A DNA stretch of 64,000 nucleotides from Pomphorhynchus laevis (taxonomy: Eukaryota; Acanthocephala; Palaeacanthocephala; Echinorhynchida; Pomphorhynchidae), in the NCBI GenBank assembly GCA_012934845.2, contig WNNJ02001438.1, positions 62,001-126,000 on the forward strand, in the 5' to 3' direction. The notes below the pieces were generated by a model that was not told the DNA's origin, ran no database searches, and was given only the letters and a program-made list of their open reading frames with translations. A program made the position numbers and the translations under genes. Every line of letters starts with the position of its first letter. The stretch's first letter is position 1. Below, one piece after another: positions 37,025-50,700 of the stretch.

Positions 37025-38752
37025 TTTGCATCCAATCCCGTCAAAAACCTTGTTTGCGAAAATCTAAATCACCCTCACTTCTATGTATTCGACCTCGTCG
37101 AGAAAATACGGATCGAAAGTGTGACTGAACTTGACGTATGTATTTAGAATTAAGTGTCAATAAGTTGACATTATGTATTGTAGCAATATATTTCACCATC
37201 TTTACGCATGAATAAATCAGTACAAACCAATCCATTAAAAGAACATTTGGATTACTCAAATAATGCGTTATGCACAAGCGATGCAACTGAACTATCTGAT
37301 TATGATGGCGATAATTGTTCATTAGATGATAATTTCAACAATAACTGGTCTTCAAATGAAACGCCGCCTAATTCGGTTATTAATGCATACAATATTCAGC
37401 CAGAATTACGAGAAGAAGCCATCGGACAGCAAATCACCAAGGATATTAGCGTAGTCTGGAAGAGGTATGTAATTTGATTAACTGCTTTAAATTTTTCTCG
37501 CGTTTGCGTGATGGCTAATTGCTGCCATGTGAATGATGTTTGCTAACCGTTCTTTAACATTGATCAATTTACTGTTTAAAAATTGACTCTCGTGTTTATT
37601 AATTTATGGAATTTTACCTTTTTTTAATTGGGCATATGAATATCGTTACATATATTAATTGATATAATTGTTATAATTTGTTTATTATATACTTTATCTT
37701 ATAAAAATAGATGACTTCAATCTAAGTCTGAATAGTTAAAACCACAATAAAGTTACTATTATAAGTTACTAGCGTACTTATAATACTTTAGATTTATGTA
37801 AAGTATATCATATATCTAATACTAATATATCTAATATTAGTATACCTAATACTTTAGATATTTGTAAGAAAATATCCTGTAAACAGGATATTTCCAAATC
37901 AACGAATATATCATATAAGAATAATACATATAACGGAATATGTACATATAACGGGATATTTTAAATAATATTCCAAATTATCTCCTTTCTTCCCGTTTAT
38001 AGATTAGCATTAACTACAATACAACTTTTCTCTCGAATATACATTTAGACTTCAATAAGTAGAAGCTTGAACGATTGCATTACATTAATAAAGTATTGCG
38101 ACAATTTTAGATTTAGCACACCAAGCATTAAAAGTCAATAAATGCTTTCTGAAGTGATCAAGTATTTATAAAAAATAAAATATTTTAAAATAATTCAAAA
38201 TGTAATACTTTTATTTAAAAGATCAACTTTCGTTATTTTGCAATAATCATAAAGCATTAAGGTAGACGATTATTTAGGCAACAATGCTTTCATTAAAAGA
38301 ATAATGATATATTTTCTGCATCGAGACTGTGATTGTGCTTTATTAATTTTATTAAATACTAAAAATATGAAAATGCGCCTTTTTATCTTCGCATGTTAGG
38401 TCAAAATTTCCTTTTGTCCTGAAAATGCCCTAATTCTGATTATAATTGAATATAAAGTGCGTGCATTTTTAAATGGATGTACAAATTCATGTTAAATTCA
38501 AGAAATTTGTCAAAATATGTTAATAATTTTTTGTTTTCTACTTAAATCCAACATTTGCAATTATAAAATTTAAATTCAATTCGATAAAAATAATTCCTTT
38601 GTGATGAATATGTTAGATATCTGATTTATTCTTTAATGTTTAGAATGGAGCGAGCACTAAATACTGCAAGTGAATTCGTTACTGCTACGAATGATATTTC
38701 GGTTTCGTATTATCAAAGTCAATCAGATGAAAATAATGTTATTGAACTAAAG
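37025..38752 (+). CDS. DNAI3: Gene B, N-terminal exons (3)
   Basis: 37025-37135 encodes FASNPVKNLVCENLNHPHFY and VFDLVEKIRIESVTELD, comparable to the FHPVKKIVQEYP region of WDR63. 37184-37464 encodes QYISPSLRMNKSVQTNPLKE and a low-complexity Asn/Asp part up to ITKDISVVWKR; 38644-38752 encodes MERALNTASEFVTATNDIS. Phases 0-0, 0-2, 2-0. The first intron is 48 nt. No start codon is found upstream: the acceptor at 37024 requires an earlier exon. Confidence 0.75.
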
Positions 38753-41700
38753 GTACATTAATGCGTTCTGAGCTTATTCGGACCAATTGTCTGTGACAAT
38801 TATATAATATATGCAATATATAATATATATAAAGTAACTTACTTTTACGTGAGCGTATAAAGGATAAAAGCAAACAAATAGTCAACACCAACTGTGTATG
38901 ATTTCACCCAGCTTTATTAGCACTTGAAAAAGACCTGATCACAAATACAGGCTCTGGTAGTAAGTGGAGTAAAACTAAAAGTGATGTTCAAGAAAAGTGT
39001 GAAGGTCCGAAGAATTTTTACTGGAAGTAGGTCGAATTTAACTGAAACTCCCGGCAAATACAAATGTTTGAACAAGCGTTGTATGTGTTGTAACGACATC
39101 ACCGAAGGAAGATCCTTTAAAATTGAAGTAACAAATCTGAGATATGCAATTAGATGCAAAACTAATTGTAAAAATAAAAATACAATATATTTTTGTGTTT
39201 GTTCTACTCGCTATGTTAGAGAGACATCGATGAATTCGTTTAAACAAATACAATATTATGTATATATTGAATTCTTTTAATAAACCATATTTTATATTTA
39301 AATATATATTCATTAAATAATATAATATATACTATAATATATATAAATATATATTATATATTCGAATTAATGCTTTTACAAATACGAAAATAGCATCAAG
39401 AGAGTAATTTTATACTGGTTAATAAGCAATCTATTATATCGCTTAGAAAATGACATCAAATGTAGTACTTACATTCATTGTATTTAGCTCAATAAAGGGC
39501 AAATGCCAGATTATTATTGTATAACCGTTACTTGTAAATTGGGTTTATTAATAATAATGTTTTTTTTATCATTTTTTATTATTAAAAATCACGTAATAAC
39601 ACGCGTCTAATGGCACGTGAAATATCACGGCACTGTCTGCTTGTTTGTGATCGCCTCGTTCCAAGATGTATTGTTCAGTTGTATGCCGGAGTAATGCGAA
39701 TCAGCATGACTGATGAAGAATAACCAATAAATGTCAGAATTTATTACTGTAGAACAGTAACTTGTAAATTGAGTTTATTAATAATGTTTTTTTAAATATT
39801 ATTAATTTGCATTAGGCATGTAATAACCAAATCGAAATGAGCAAAAATGATTCGTTGTCTGATAACTTTGTTAAGTAAATTGAGATTTGCAGACTATAGA
39901 ACAACAAACGTATTTTACTTAAGGACGGTCAACGGAAAGAGAGTAATATTATACTGATTAATAAGACATCTATTATATCGCTTAGAAAATAGCATCAAAC
40001 GTAGTACTTACATTCATCATTTATAGCTCAATCAAGTGCAAATCCCAGATATGAATTAATTAAGAATTGATTATCATGCGAGAGTTAATATAATTGTATA
40101 TTTAAGCAACTCACATGGAATTTGAATTTTGAAATTCCTGAAGTAAATTCAACATTTAGCAAGCATTATGTAAAATGATAATTTAAATTACCTTTAAAAT
40201 TACATTTTAATCATAATAGATTAAAACAGCCAGCTGAGCCTATGTATTATATACTATATATAAATTAAAAATAAAGATAAATAATTATAATCATTAAAAT
40301 TTTTATTCGAGTTAGATTTAATTGTAATATATAAAGGTGAGAAGACATTTATTTTTTAAATATTTCAGTAATTAGTATAACTTGTGATAAAAGCTTCACT
40401 TATCTGCATTAGCAGAGAAATGAAGCTTCTCTGCTAATGCTAAGATCCATTCCATAATAATTACTCCCCATAACTCTCTTTAAAATTTATTAATTCAATA
40501 ATTTACAATAACTCAAATTTGAAGTTTTTTTTGCCTGTATTTTTTATTCTGACTATCATCAATAAATGTTCATCAATAAATTCTAAATAAAAAGTGGAGC
40601 ATTATAAAATTATTTAACAATATGTATTAATACATTATTCGTAAACTTATTTTTTATTATATTATTTAATTATATAATTTGTATTGATATAATATTTAAT
40701 AATTAATAAATATATTAAATTTAATGTTTTATTTTGTGCATTTGATTTCAAAGTAGTTTTCTACATACATTGTTTAGTACGATTACTGTCTTATGCTGTA
40801 TGGCATAAGTGGAAATTCGTCGATTACATTCGTTAATTCACATCCAATAATGAAAGGTATGAAGTATTTCATGTTAAGCGTTATTCACATAAAACAACGG
40901 ACATTCGTCTCGTTTAGAATTAATAGTAGCAGCTTTCGCTACAAATGATAAAATGTTCACAAAATCATATATCGGAATTTGGAGTCTCGATAATTATGTC
41001 AAACCAAAGGTTAGTTGTGCTTAAATATTAAATAAAGTATGGTTGAGTTCACTATCATAAACAGATGAAAACAAATAAACCAATATCATTTAAAATGTAT
41101 AATATACGTATGTATACAATATAATATCAATAATATAGAGATTTTAATTCCGCTAACTTATTTTGTCAGATTAATTACAAATCCGACACTAATATATTAA
41201 AATACTGGCGTGATAAAACATAAAGGCTTAAAACCAATCATGTATAAACACTGAGTAATTAATAGTTTAATTATTAATTCCAGCGTTTTAGTATAAATGA
41301 TAAAAATGTTTTTGAACAAAACTAGTTTCGTCAAAAGCCTTCGTAAAATCGATGAAAAAAAATTCTAGTTTATTTTTACTTAAATAAAAAATTATTTTAA
41401 AAAGAATTTAAAAATAAATTATTTTAAATTTATTATTTTAATAAATTTATAAGTGTTCTAGCTAATTACAATTTCTGATGATGATTCCAAACTGGAATCG
41501 AAAATTCAATAAATTTTCTAACTCATGCGGGGCGTCTTGCTATTTCAATTTTGATCACCATAACTTTATTAAACGTTTATTTATATTTTATTATAAACGA
41601 CACAATTTAATATTAGATTTAAATAAAAACAATAATAAGGACACTCATTAGAAAGTAATTTTCTAAAATGTACGAACTAGCTGGTCTTCGCTACTAAAGT

Positions 41701-44700
41701 TCTTAAAACATTATATTATTAAAACATTTATTATATAAAATATAATTTAAGACGAAAATATTTTTTAATAAATACTCTTTTCGGTTTACAGGCAAATTTT
41801 ATCAAGCCTATGTTTTGTACAATATATCATCACAAATGTGCATAACTGATTTGTGTTTGAAAAAGTTTCGAACAAAAAAATCGCAAATTTCATTTAATGA
41901 AATTATTTGCACAGCCAGGACAACATTCTTCATTCATCGATCATATTGAAAATTTTTTAAAACTGTAACAAAACTCAAATCAAAATTGTAAATCATTTAC
42001 AAAACTGTAAATCATACGTTTTAAACTTTTTACTTCATAAGTAGATTATGAGATGCTACTTATTTATTCTAATGCTGATTTTGAACTTGCTAGATAATCC
42101 TGGAGTGTAAGGAAGATGTAATTGTGTTTGAATTTTGTCCAACCCAGCCTTTTTTAATCGCTGGTGGTTGCGCGAATGGAAGTGTAGTTTTATGGGATTT
42201 GGATCAATATAGTTCAAAATTCAAAACAGGTGAACTAGCTTGCGAGCACATGAGTTCCGAAAGTAAGGTAAGCACTCGTCATTTTTAATTATCTCTCGTA
42301 TTAATTATTAATATTATTTATTTATAGAATGGAATCAAAGAAACGACAATTTATTTAATAAATAAATTCAGTTCAATATTTCAATAGCTGCTGCTATGAT
42401 CATCAGGAAGTACTGGTGTTCCTGCTGCTATCAACATCATTACTTCCTGATGATCATAGCAGCAGCTATTGAAATATTGAACTGAATTTATTTATTAAAT
42501 AAATTGTCGTGTTTTTTGATTCCATTCTATAAATAATTATTCAAAATAGAATTTCTGTTTAGTTTATAAGTATTGACACATTAAAATTAGTAAAAGAAGC
42601 AATATGCTTCTTTTGCTAATGTTCTCAGGCCGAAGCCTGAGAACATTCGTAGTTCTCCTGATTACCTCCGATCTTTTTCTAAAACAGTATATTATCTTCA
42701 TAAAATATTATCCAATATTTCAATAGCTACTGCTATCATCAGGAACTACTGTTTCACAACACGCCAAAGTTTTTTATATAAAAGTTCTTATGTTACAACA
42801 TTAAAAAAAACTTAAAAGAAAAAACAAAAAAACTTAAAAAAACTATCATTAGAAGGTACAATTTATTTAACGTGATAGTTTCTTGTACATGCTTTTTATT
42901 TTTTCTTTGAAGTTTTTTAATGTTGAACGATAAAAACCTTTATATAAACAGCTTTTTCGTCTTGTGAAACAGTTGTTCCTGATGATAGCAGCAGCTATTA
43001 AAATATTGAACTGGACCTTTTTCTCGAGTAATAGAAATTGTTGTTTCTTTAATTCCATATTATAAATAAATTACAATTAAAAGAAACAAATGGATATTTT
43101 CAAAAAAAAATGTTATTATATTAATATTAATTAATTATTAATTATTAATATTATTAATTTAAATGCCCAATAATTCATGGTCGAAGCAGAATTCTTCTCT
43201 ACGAATTCATTTATGGAAAATTATACTCTTCGCTATTGATCACTCATTTGACAGATAATGTAAATTTATCTAGAAATCCTGGATTCATTTCAGAATTAGC
43301 AGTAGTGTGACGTTTTAATGTTACTGCTTTGGCAATATGACAAAGTAGTAAATATAATTTATTGTATGATCATACAAAATTACGATATTTTCTATTATTA
43401 CATTCTAATATCACCATGTGGAGGCAGAGAATAGTATGATATAATTCACATAATGTTTATATTTAATAAAATAAATAAAGTTGAATGTGTAAAGGAATTT
43501 TTGTTAACAAAAATTTATTGTGTTAATTGACATTTTCGTAATTAATCATTTACTTGAAATAAATCCTTTTTTATTAAATTTGTACAACATTCTCAAACCG
43601 TTTACTAAGGACCTTAATTGATGTGCCCGCTCTGACAGTGAGGAAATCACTCAGAGCAGTTAATTTTTAAGACGTTGATTAATCGAATGATAAGCTTCGA
43701 TAAATTGTTGGATTTGATGAATTTGATAATAAGTTTGTTGTTCCGATTGATCAAGGTGCAACAATTAAATACGGAGTAAATAAGGTTGATGATCATATTT
43801 ATACGATACCCACAATGTACGAATAGGACAATCTACATTAAGATGCATCTGTAAACTTTAATTATAATGTGATTTGTCCAAGAACTGCTGCATACACGAC
43901 GGCCGATTTGGTAATCCGGCTTTTAAATAAATCATATCAGATAACTGAGTCTATGTATTTTATACCATATATAAAATCAAAAATAAAGATAAATAATAAA
44001 TAATTATATGAGATTTTATACAATTAATATTTTATTCAATTTTAAGTTTTATATTCTGATACAAGTCCTAAAGTATTAACTATTAAATTAACTGTTTAAT
44101 ATCACATGAAAATACTACGTAATTTAAATATGCGGCAATTAAGAGCGTTTCTGAATTCCAAAAATCTACATTAAGATGCATCTGTAAACTTTAATTATAA
44201 TGTGATTTGTCCAAGAACTGCTGCATACACGACGGCCGATTTGGTAATCCGGCTTTTAAATAAATCATATCAGATAACTGAGTCTATGTATTTTATACCA
44301 TATATAAAATCAAAAATAAAGATAAATAATAAATAATTATATGAGATTTTATACAATTAATATTTTATTCAATTTTAAGTTTTATATTCTGATACAAGTC
44401 CTAAAGTATTAACTATTAAATTAACTGTTTAATATCACATGAAAATACTACGTAATTTAAATATGCGGCAATTAAGAGCGTTTCTGAATTCCAAAAATCT
44501 TCTTTGAAAAGTGAAGAGGCGATTGTCTACAAAAATAACAACAATCGTCAAGCGTACAAAGTGAATTTACTTAAAGATCTTGGATTCGGTGATGAAATGT
44601 TTGAAAAATATGCATTTCTTTTAAAGAAGCATGATTTTATCGACGATAATATAGATACTGATGAATTTGAAGACGAATTTAACAGATTCAATGAATCATG

Positions 44701-47700
44701 TTTGAAAATGTCGAACATTTCCACGTGCAAAATCCAGCAATACTACCAAAACTACATATGCCAAAAGAAAAATAAATTTAAACGTGAATTCAATAGTAAC
44801 GATGTCCGAAAAGTTTGCATGTACAAAGACACTGATGACTTTTCAAGCTTATTAGTTAGTGAAAAACAAGGAGCTGAAATGATTGCAAAAATTGAACAAG
44901 GTTTAAAAAATACCATGAGCAAGTATCAGACCAATTTTTTTGCTTACAAAAATAAAATGCACACTGATGATACAAACGAGCACAAATCAAATTTGTCTGT
45001 GCTTAAAGCTCAAACTGACAATAGCATTCCAGTGAACATTTCCGTCGTTCCACCGTCTTGCTGTAAAGGACTTCGATTTGATAATAGCATGGATCCAATT
45101 ACCAAATTGACATGGTTACCATCAGATATCGAGGTGATGCAAAATATGTATTAGTATTTTGTCAATTACTAAACTGCATAAACTTTAATATATGTTTTTT
45201 AACTCAGTACGTTTATGAATCGATTAATAATACACCATTCATTTAACTAAATATTGAACTTTTCAGAAGCTAATGCTATGTTATTTATTTTATTCAATCT
45301 CATTTATTACAATATCGTTTGCGAAATTAACTTTAATTTATGGGAAAATTATAATTTATTTGGGAATTCATATTGGACGAATCAGAGATTACAATTTATA
45401 ATAAAAATAAACTAATAATTTATTTAAATTAATAATAATTAATAATATTTTGTACGATATGTAAATTCAAAATTGTAAATATCTTAATCTTTCAATCCAG
45501 TATTACTAATATATAATATATATTTAATATAATATATAATATAATAATATAATATATTATTATATATTTAAATTATAATATATAATATATATTACATATA
45601 TTATATAATATTATATAATATTTTATTTTATTATAAGATTGATTATAATTTTAAAGTTTATTGAACAGATTAATAGATAATATATCATGCATTAGAGTAA
45701 AGGTTAAAAATCATTAGTGGGATAACTTTTAAAATGTCATGTTTAGATGTTTGCCCAAAATATTATGAAGAAAACACGTGTGAATTTTAACTGATACTCT
45801 GATCATTCGGTTAATAACTGTTTGCTCTATTTTCGATCGAATTTAAGTAAAAAATGCTTTCTTGATGACTGTAGAGTTCGTAACTTATTGTTGATTAATT
45901 CCATGTCTAAGCAAATTTGTTTACTAATAAAAATAACTTTGATTTTATATAAATAAAAAGAAAGTAAAAAAATTGTATTAATTCCGAATGAATGTTTTTA
46001 ATTTTCCTAACTTGCATTTTAGATTAATAAACGTGGCCTACCCACAAATCCCGCCTCTCCAAAATCGTCTTACCCATATTTCATGACATTCTCAAAGTAC
46101 AAGTACGTCAAATATAAATAAAACTGCTCTATAAAATATTCTTTATCGCACAGTTTACTTCAGTTTTGGTCAACTAATCCTGAATTAGCCCCACCTCGCA
46201 AATACCCCGTAATCGCAAATTACGATCTAGGTATCAACATTAATGAACAGGAATTATATTCCAATCAAAAGTACAACAACTTGGACAAAAATTGGACACC
46301 CGTGTACAAGGTATTATTGTTGATTTGCATTAAATATATTTTTAGCTTACGATATTAGCTATCAACGCAAAGTGTAAGCAATGAAAACACGACGCGTAAA
46401 TTTGCTATCACGGGATATTGTCCTTATTTCCATAAAAGCGGTAAAACCATGAATTAATTTATCTAAATATTACATTTTATATATTCGTTTTAAATGATAT
46501 CACACAAATTGAAAAGTGATTTATCGTTATTTAGATGTGTTCTTAGTAAGCACACTTAATGGTTAATTTGTGTTCACACCACATTACTTTTCCAACACAA
46601 ATGCAGCTCAACAGTTGTAATCAATAAGCTATAGAAAAAGATATGAAACATTTGCATTTATGTGAAATTTATAATCTAAAAAATAAATGTATTAATTTTT
46701 AGATAATAAATTTATTATCTAAAACTACATTAAATACATACTGAATATAATAATTAGCTTATGTAAATCAAATAATTAGTATTCAATTTATCTTGAGTAA
46801 ATAATTAGGATTTTATTAATACTGAGCAAATAATTGGCTTAATTAAATGCATTTTATTGTTTTACATACATGATATGAAATGCCATGTCCATAAAAACCA
46901 TCATTAATTTCATATAATGTCTACAAAACCATCATTAATTTCATATCATGAATTTCCTATCATGTCTATAAAACCATCTATCATTAACTAAGTTTTGTAT
47001 ATATCCGAAATATTTTTATATAATTTATATCAAATCAAAATTTAAAATTGAAATTTAAAACAAAAGTCAATTTTTATGAATTGACTAACAGACGATTTAT
47101 CAGAATAAGGATTAGAGGTCACAAAACAGAATGATTAATTTAATGATTTAAATAATTCAAATTATCAAAAACTATTTTAAGACATTGTAACATTACAAAT
47201 GGTCAAGCATGAACTATGCTTCATGCTTGTCAGGGAAAACAAAATTCACAGGTTAATAATAACTTGTCAGTAGAGCAAATCAGATAACTGAGTCTACTTA
47301 TTTTACAGTATAAATAAATTAAAGTCAAAATAAAAAATTGGAATTTAAAATAAAAGTCAATTTTTATGAATTGACTAATAAATAATATAAATGTATCCGA
47401 ATAAGGATTAGAGCTGGAGGAACTGCTATGCTATCAGGTTTTAGTATTCCTCGACAAAAATTGCTGCGGGGCCAAATACATACTAACGACGTATTTCCAC
47501 TGATAAGGTTAGATTATCTAGTGAATCTTATTCAAGTACAAAGCATTTCGTTTATTCATCCATATGTTTTTCACTTAATAGTTTAAATTTAGTTTAAATA
47601 ATATTGTTGTTGATTTTTATTTCTTCATTATAATACATAAGAGAAAAAATTATGAAACTTGCTTCAAAATTAACATAAAAATAATACCGTATCAATAATA

Positions 47701-50700
47701 CATAGTTTCAGTTAAACAGATGAGAGGTGAGCATAGAGCAGGAGAATTAAGTCCAGCTATTGAATTAGTATCGTGAATATCATCCGGTGTACTGTCTAAA
47801 GTAAACTAACGCGTTTAATGTTAACAAATCTAAAATGACTAAATGTGTTACTAAAAATAATACGAACGTATTTGAACCTTATTTATAGTGATTAATTCAA
47901 CGATGAACTCGTATTTAGCAATGAAAAATACAATTCAGATCAGATAATTGTCTATGTATTTTATATTATACATAAATTAAAAATAAAGATAAATAATTAT
48001 AAATAATAAATAATTATATAAGATGCTCTGATAATGATTTATTATCAATATCTTTCCTATTTACCTCAGGTATACAAGAATAGTCAAAAGCTATAAATTA
48101 CGGAAACGAATCGGACCAGCTAAGTGTGTCTACAAAAATAAAGATTAATAATTATAAAATGACTAATAAATAATATACTATGTATTAGAATAAGGAATAG
48201 AGGTCATTAGGAGGAACTGCTAACCAATAAATAATATATGATGTATCAGAATAAGGATTAGATGTCATTAGGAGGAACTGCTATACTATCAGGTTACTGT
48301 CAATTTTATAAAAAGTTAAGATATAAAATAAAACTCAATTTTTATGAATTGACTTAAAATAACAAACGATGTATCAGAATTAGGATTCGAGGTCATCAGG
48401 AGGAACTGCTATGTAATCAGGCTTTGGCCACTATTCCTCGACCCAGCATAGCAGCGGGACCAAATACGCGCTAATAACGTATTTCCTCTAATGAAATTAG
48501 ATTATCTTGTGTACCCTATTCTAATGCAAAACATATTGCTAGTTATTCATAATTTTTTCTCTTTTTTGTAAATTTAATATTTTAATAATAATTTGTCGAT
48601 GCATAATTCTAAATTCTAAGAAATAAAAAAATCATTAAACTTTCTTGAAAATAAGCAGAAAAATAATAATCTCGTATCAAAAATGCAAAGTTTCAGTATT
48701 TCTGACAGAGTTTAGATTACCGAGATAACAAAGTCCGCAGGTCAATAATAAATTTGCAGAAGAACAAATCAGATCATATTAAATGTATTGTAAATGTTTC
48801 AATTTTAATTGCATCAAAAATCATTCTGTATTTAAAATTATCAATTTTTTGAACATTCATATTGAGATTTACTTTCGTATAATTCAATCTGATCGAAGAA
48901 CAGTAAAATAAATAAATTCTAGAAGGTCGATCGGATAAAGCATCAACCTTTATTCTTTTTAAGCAGCAAAATTATCCGTCAAAGGCCACAATAGGATAGA
49001 TACAACAGTTGAAAACTTATCTTTAAGTAACACTGTTGATCAAACAGCAGATGAGTCAGGACAAGGAGTTGAATTAGACGACGAAGCAACGATTGTAAAC
49101 ACTAGTTTATTACTACATAATAAGGTATACAACTATAACATGAGAGTAGCAATTGTATGTTTTATAGAATGGCAATGTTTTATGCGTTGATTGGAGAGCT
49201 TTAAAAACGAATGACACTGGCCAGAGTGATAGTAATATTTTATAGCAAATATCCCAGATCATTGCTTATATTTTAGTACAACGACTTTACTGGCGAAAGA
49301 AAATCGCTCGAGCTCCGATCATAGTTATGGAAGAGTCACCATTCTTTCAAGGATTGTTTGTTGTTGCCACTGAATTAGAAAATATTGTATGCATCGAAAA
49401 GAACGAGGTAATGACACGATTTTATTATTTGTTATTATTTATTATTTTTATCATTACATTTTTTCAAAGCTACATACCTAGCAACTAAGCATGGTTTCTA
49501 TCGTTCCATGGAGCTCTTCGATACTCGAGGTGATGCTCCTTCTAATCATAAGCTATGGATTCGAATGCTTTTGGAGAGATCTCTCAGCAAATGATTTTCG
49601 TCAAATGTTTATGGCGTTACATAAACCATGTAGTTGGGGTATCGGCGAAATGCCCCTTAACGGATTTTGCAGTGTGTAGTTGTGTAGTTGTCTTATAATT
49701 AAGGATTTGGAATCTTCTCGGTCTCAAAGAATCAACCGCATACCTATCTAACTGTAGTCGTTTCAGCGACAAAATGTTTAACTTAGATCCCGTGGGAGTA
49801 TTGATACCCGCTTACACTCAAATAACGTGGAAAAATTCATAAGCCGTTAAACATCCGCTCATCTTGCGTGTATCGCTAGACAGAAATCATTAAAAATTCT
49901 GTTCAGTTCGTCCTCCTTCCATACACGTTCTTCGAATTGCAGGTGCCGATTTTGCTCGGACCAATGTGACTCCTTGCTGCACGTATTCGTGTGTCCTGTT
50001 TTGTCGAAAATGTCTCTTAGACAGGTTGACAAATTATGTAGGCTAAACTAGTTTTAAATTTGAATTTATTTTCTTTCACGTTATCTTTACACAATCATGC
50101 CTGTGACGTTTTTGACCTCATGATTTTTTCAATCTTTTACACTGAAATTTGATGTTGTAAATACTTGTGAAATTGTCGTACCCAAATCGAAAGGAGCTGG
50201 TAGTAAAATAAATCGATGTATTATTTCACTTTTTATTACTTAATAAATAATAAACCCATAATCTTCTTCCATTTCAAATTTATATTATTATTTAAAAATA
50301 GTTATTACAGGAACAAAGAACCAGAAATTATACTTTATTTGATAAAAAAATTCTATATTTTGATAGCTCCTGCTACCATCATTAGGATTACAATAAAATA
50401 TTGTAATCCTGATGTTATCCATTTTATTGTAACTTCTGTTAGCATTTTTAGAAAATTGGTAATTTTCTGAAGATGATAACAGAGGTTAGCGAAATATCAA
50501 ACAAAAGGTTTCTCCTTTTTGATCAAGCTTCAATAATTCTTCATCAATAATGAATCATTGTCAACTATTTACAATCACAATATTGGTGAACGTAGATCGG
50601 TTTATTCTGAAACCATGTTGATTATTACATAGCACATCGATATTTTCAAGAAAGTTTGTAATGCTGCGACAAAGTAGTTTCTTGAAAATCTTAAGTCATA

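Larger units (their letters stand above)
42312..42542. mobile_element. Foldback pair of family-4 hammerhead units
   Basis: Arms of about 95 bp (TTTATAGAATGGAATCAAAG and its complement at the ends) flank a short centre. Lies 45 bp after the gene B exon ending at 42267. Confidence 0.75.

Noticed and set aside
42867-43058. 63-codon minus-strand ORF
   Set aside because: It reads through a hammerhead unit and its flank; the sequence is explained by the repeat.
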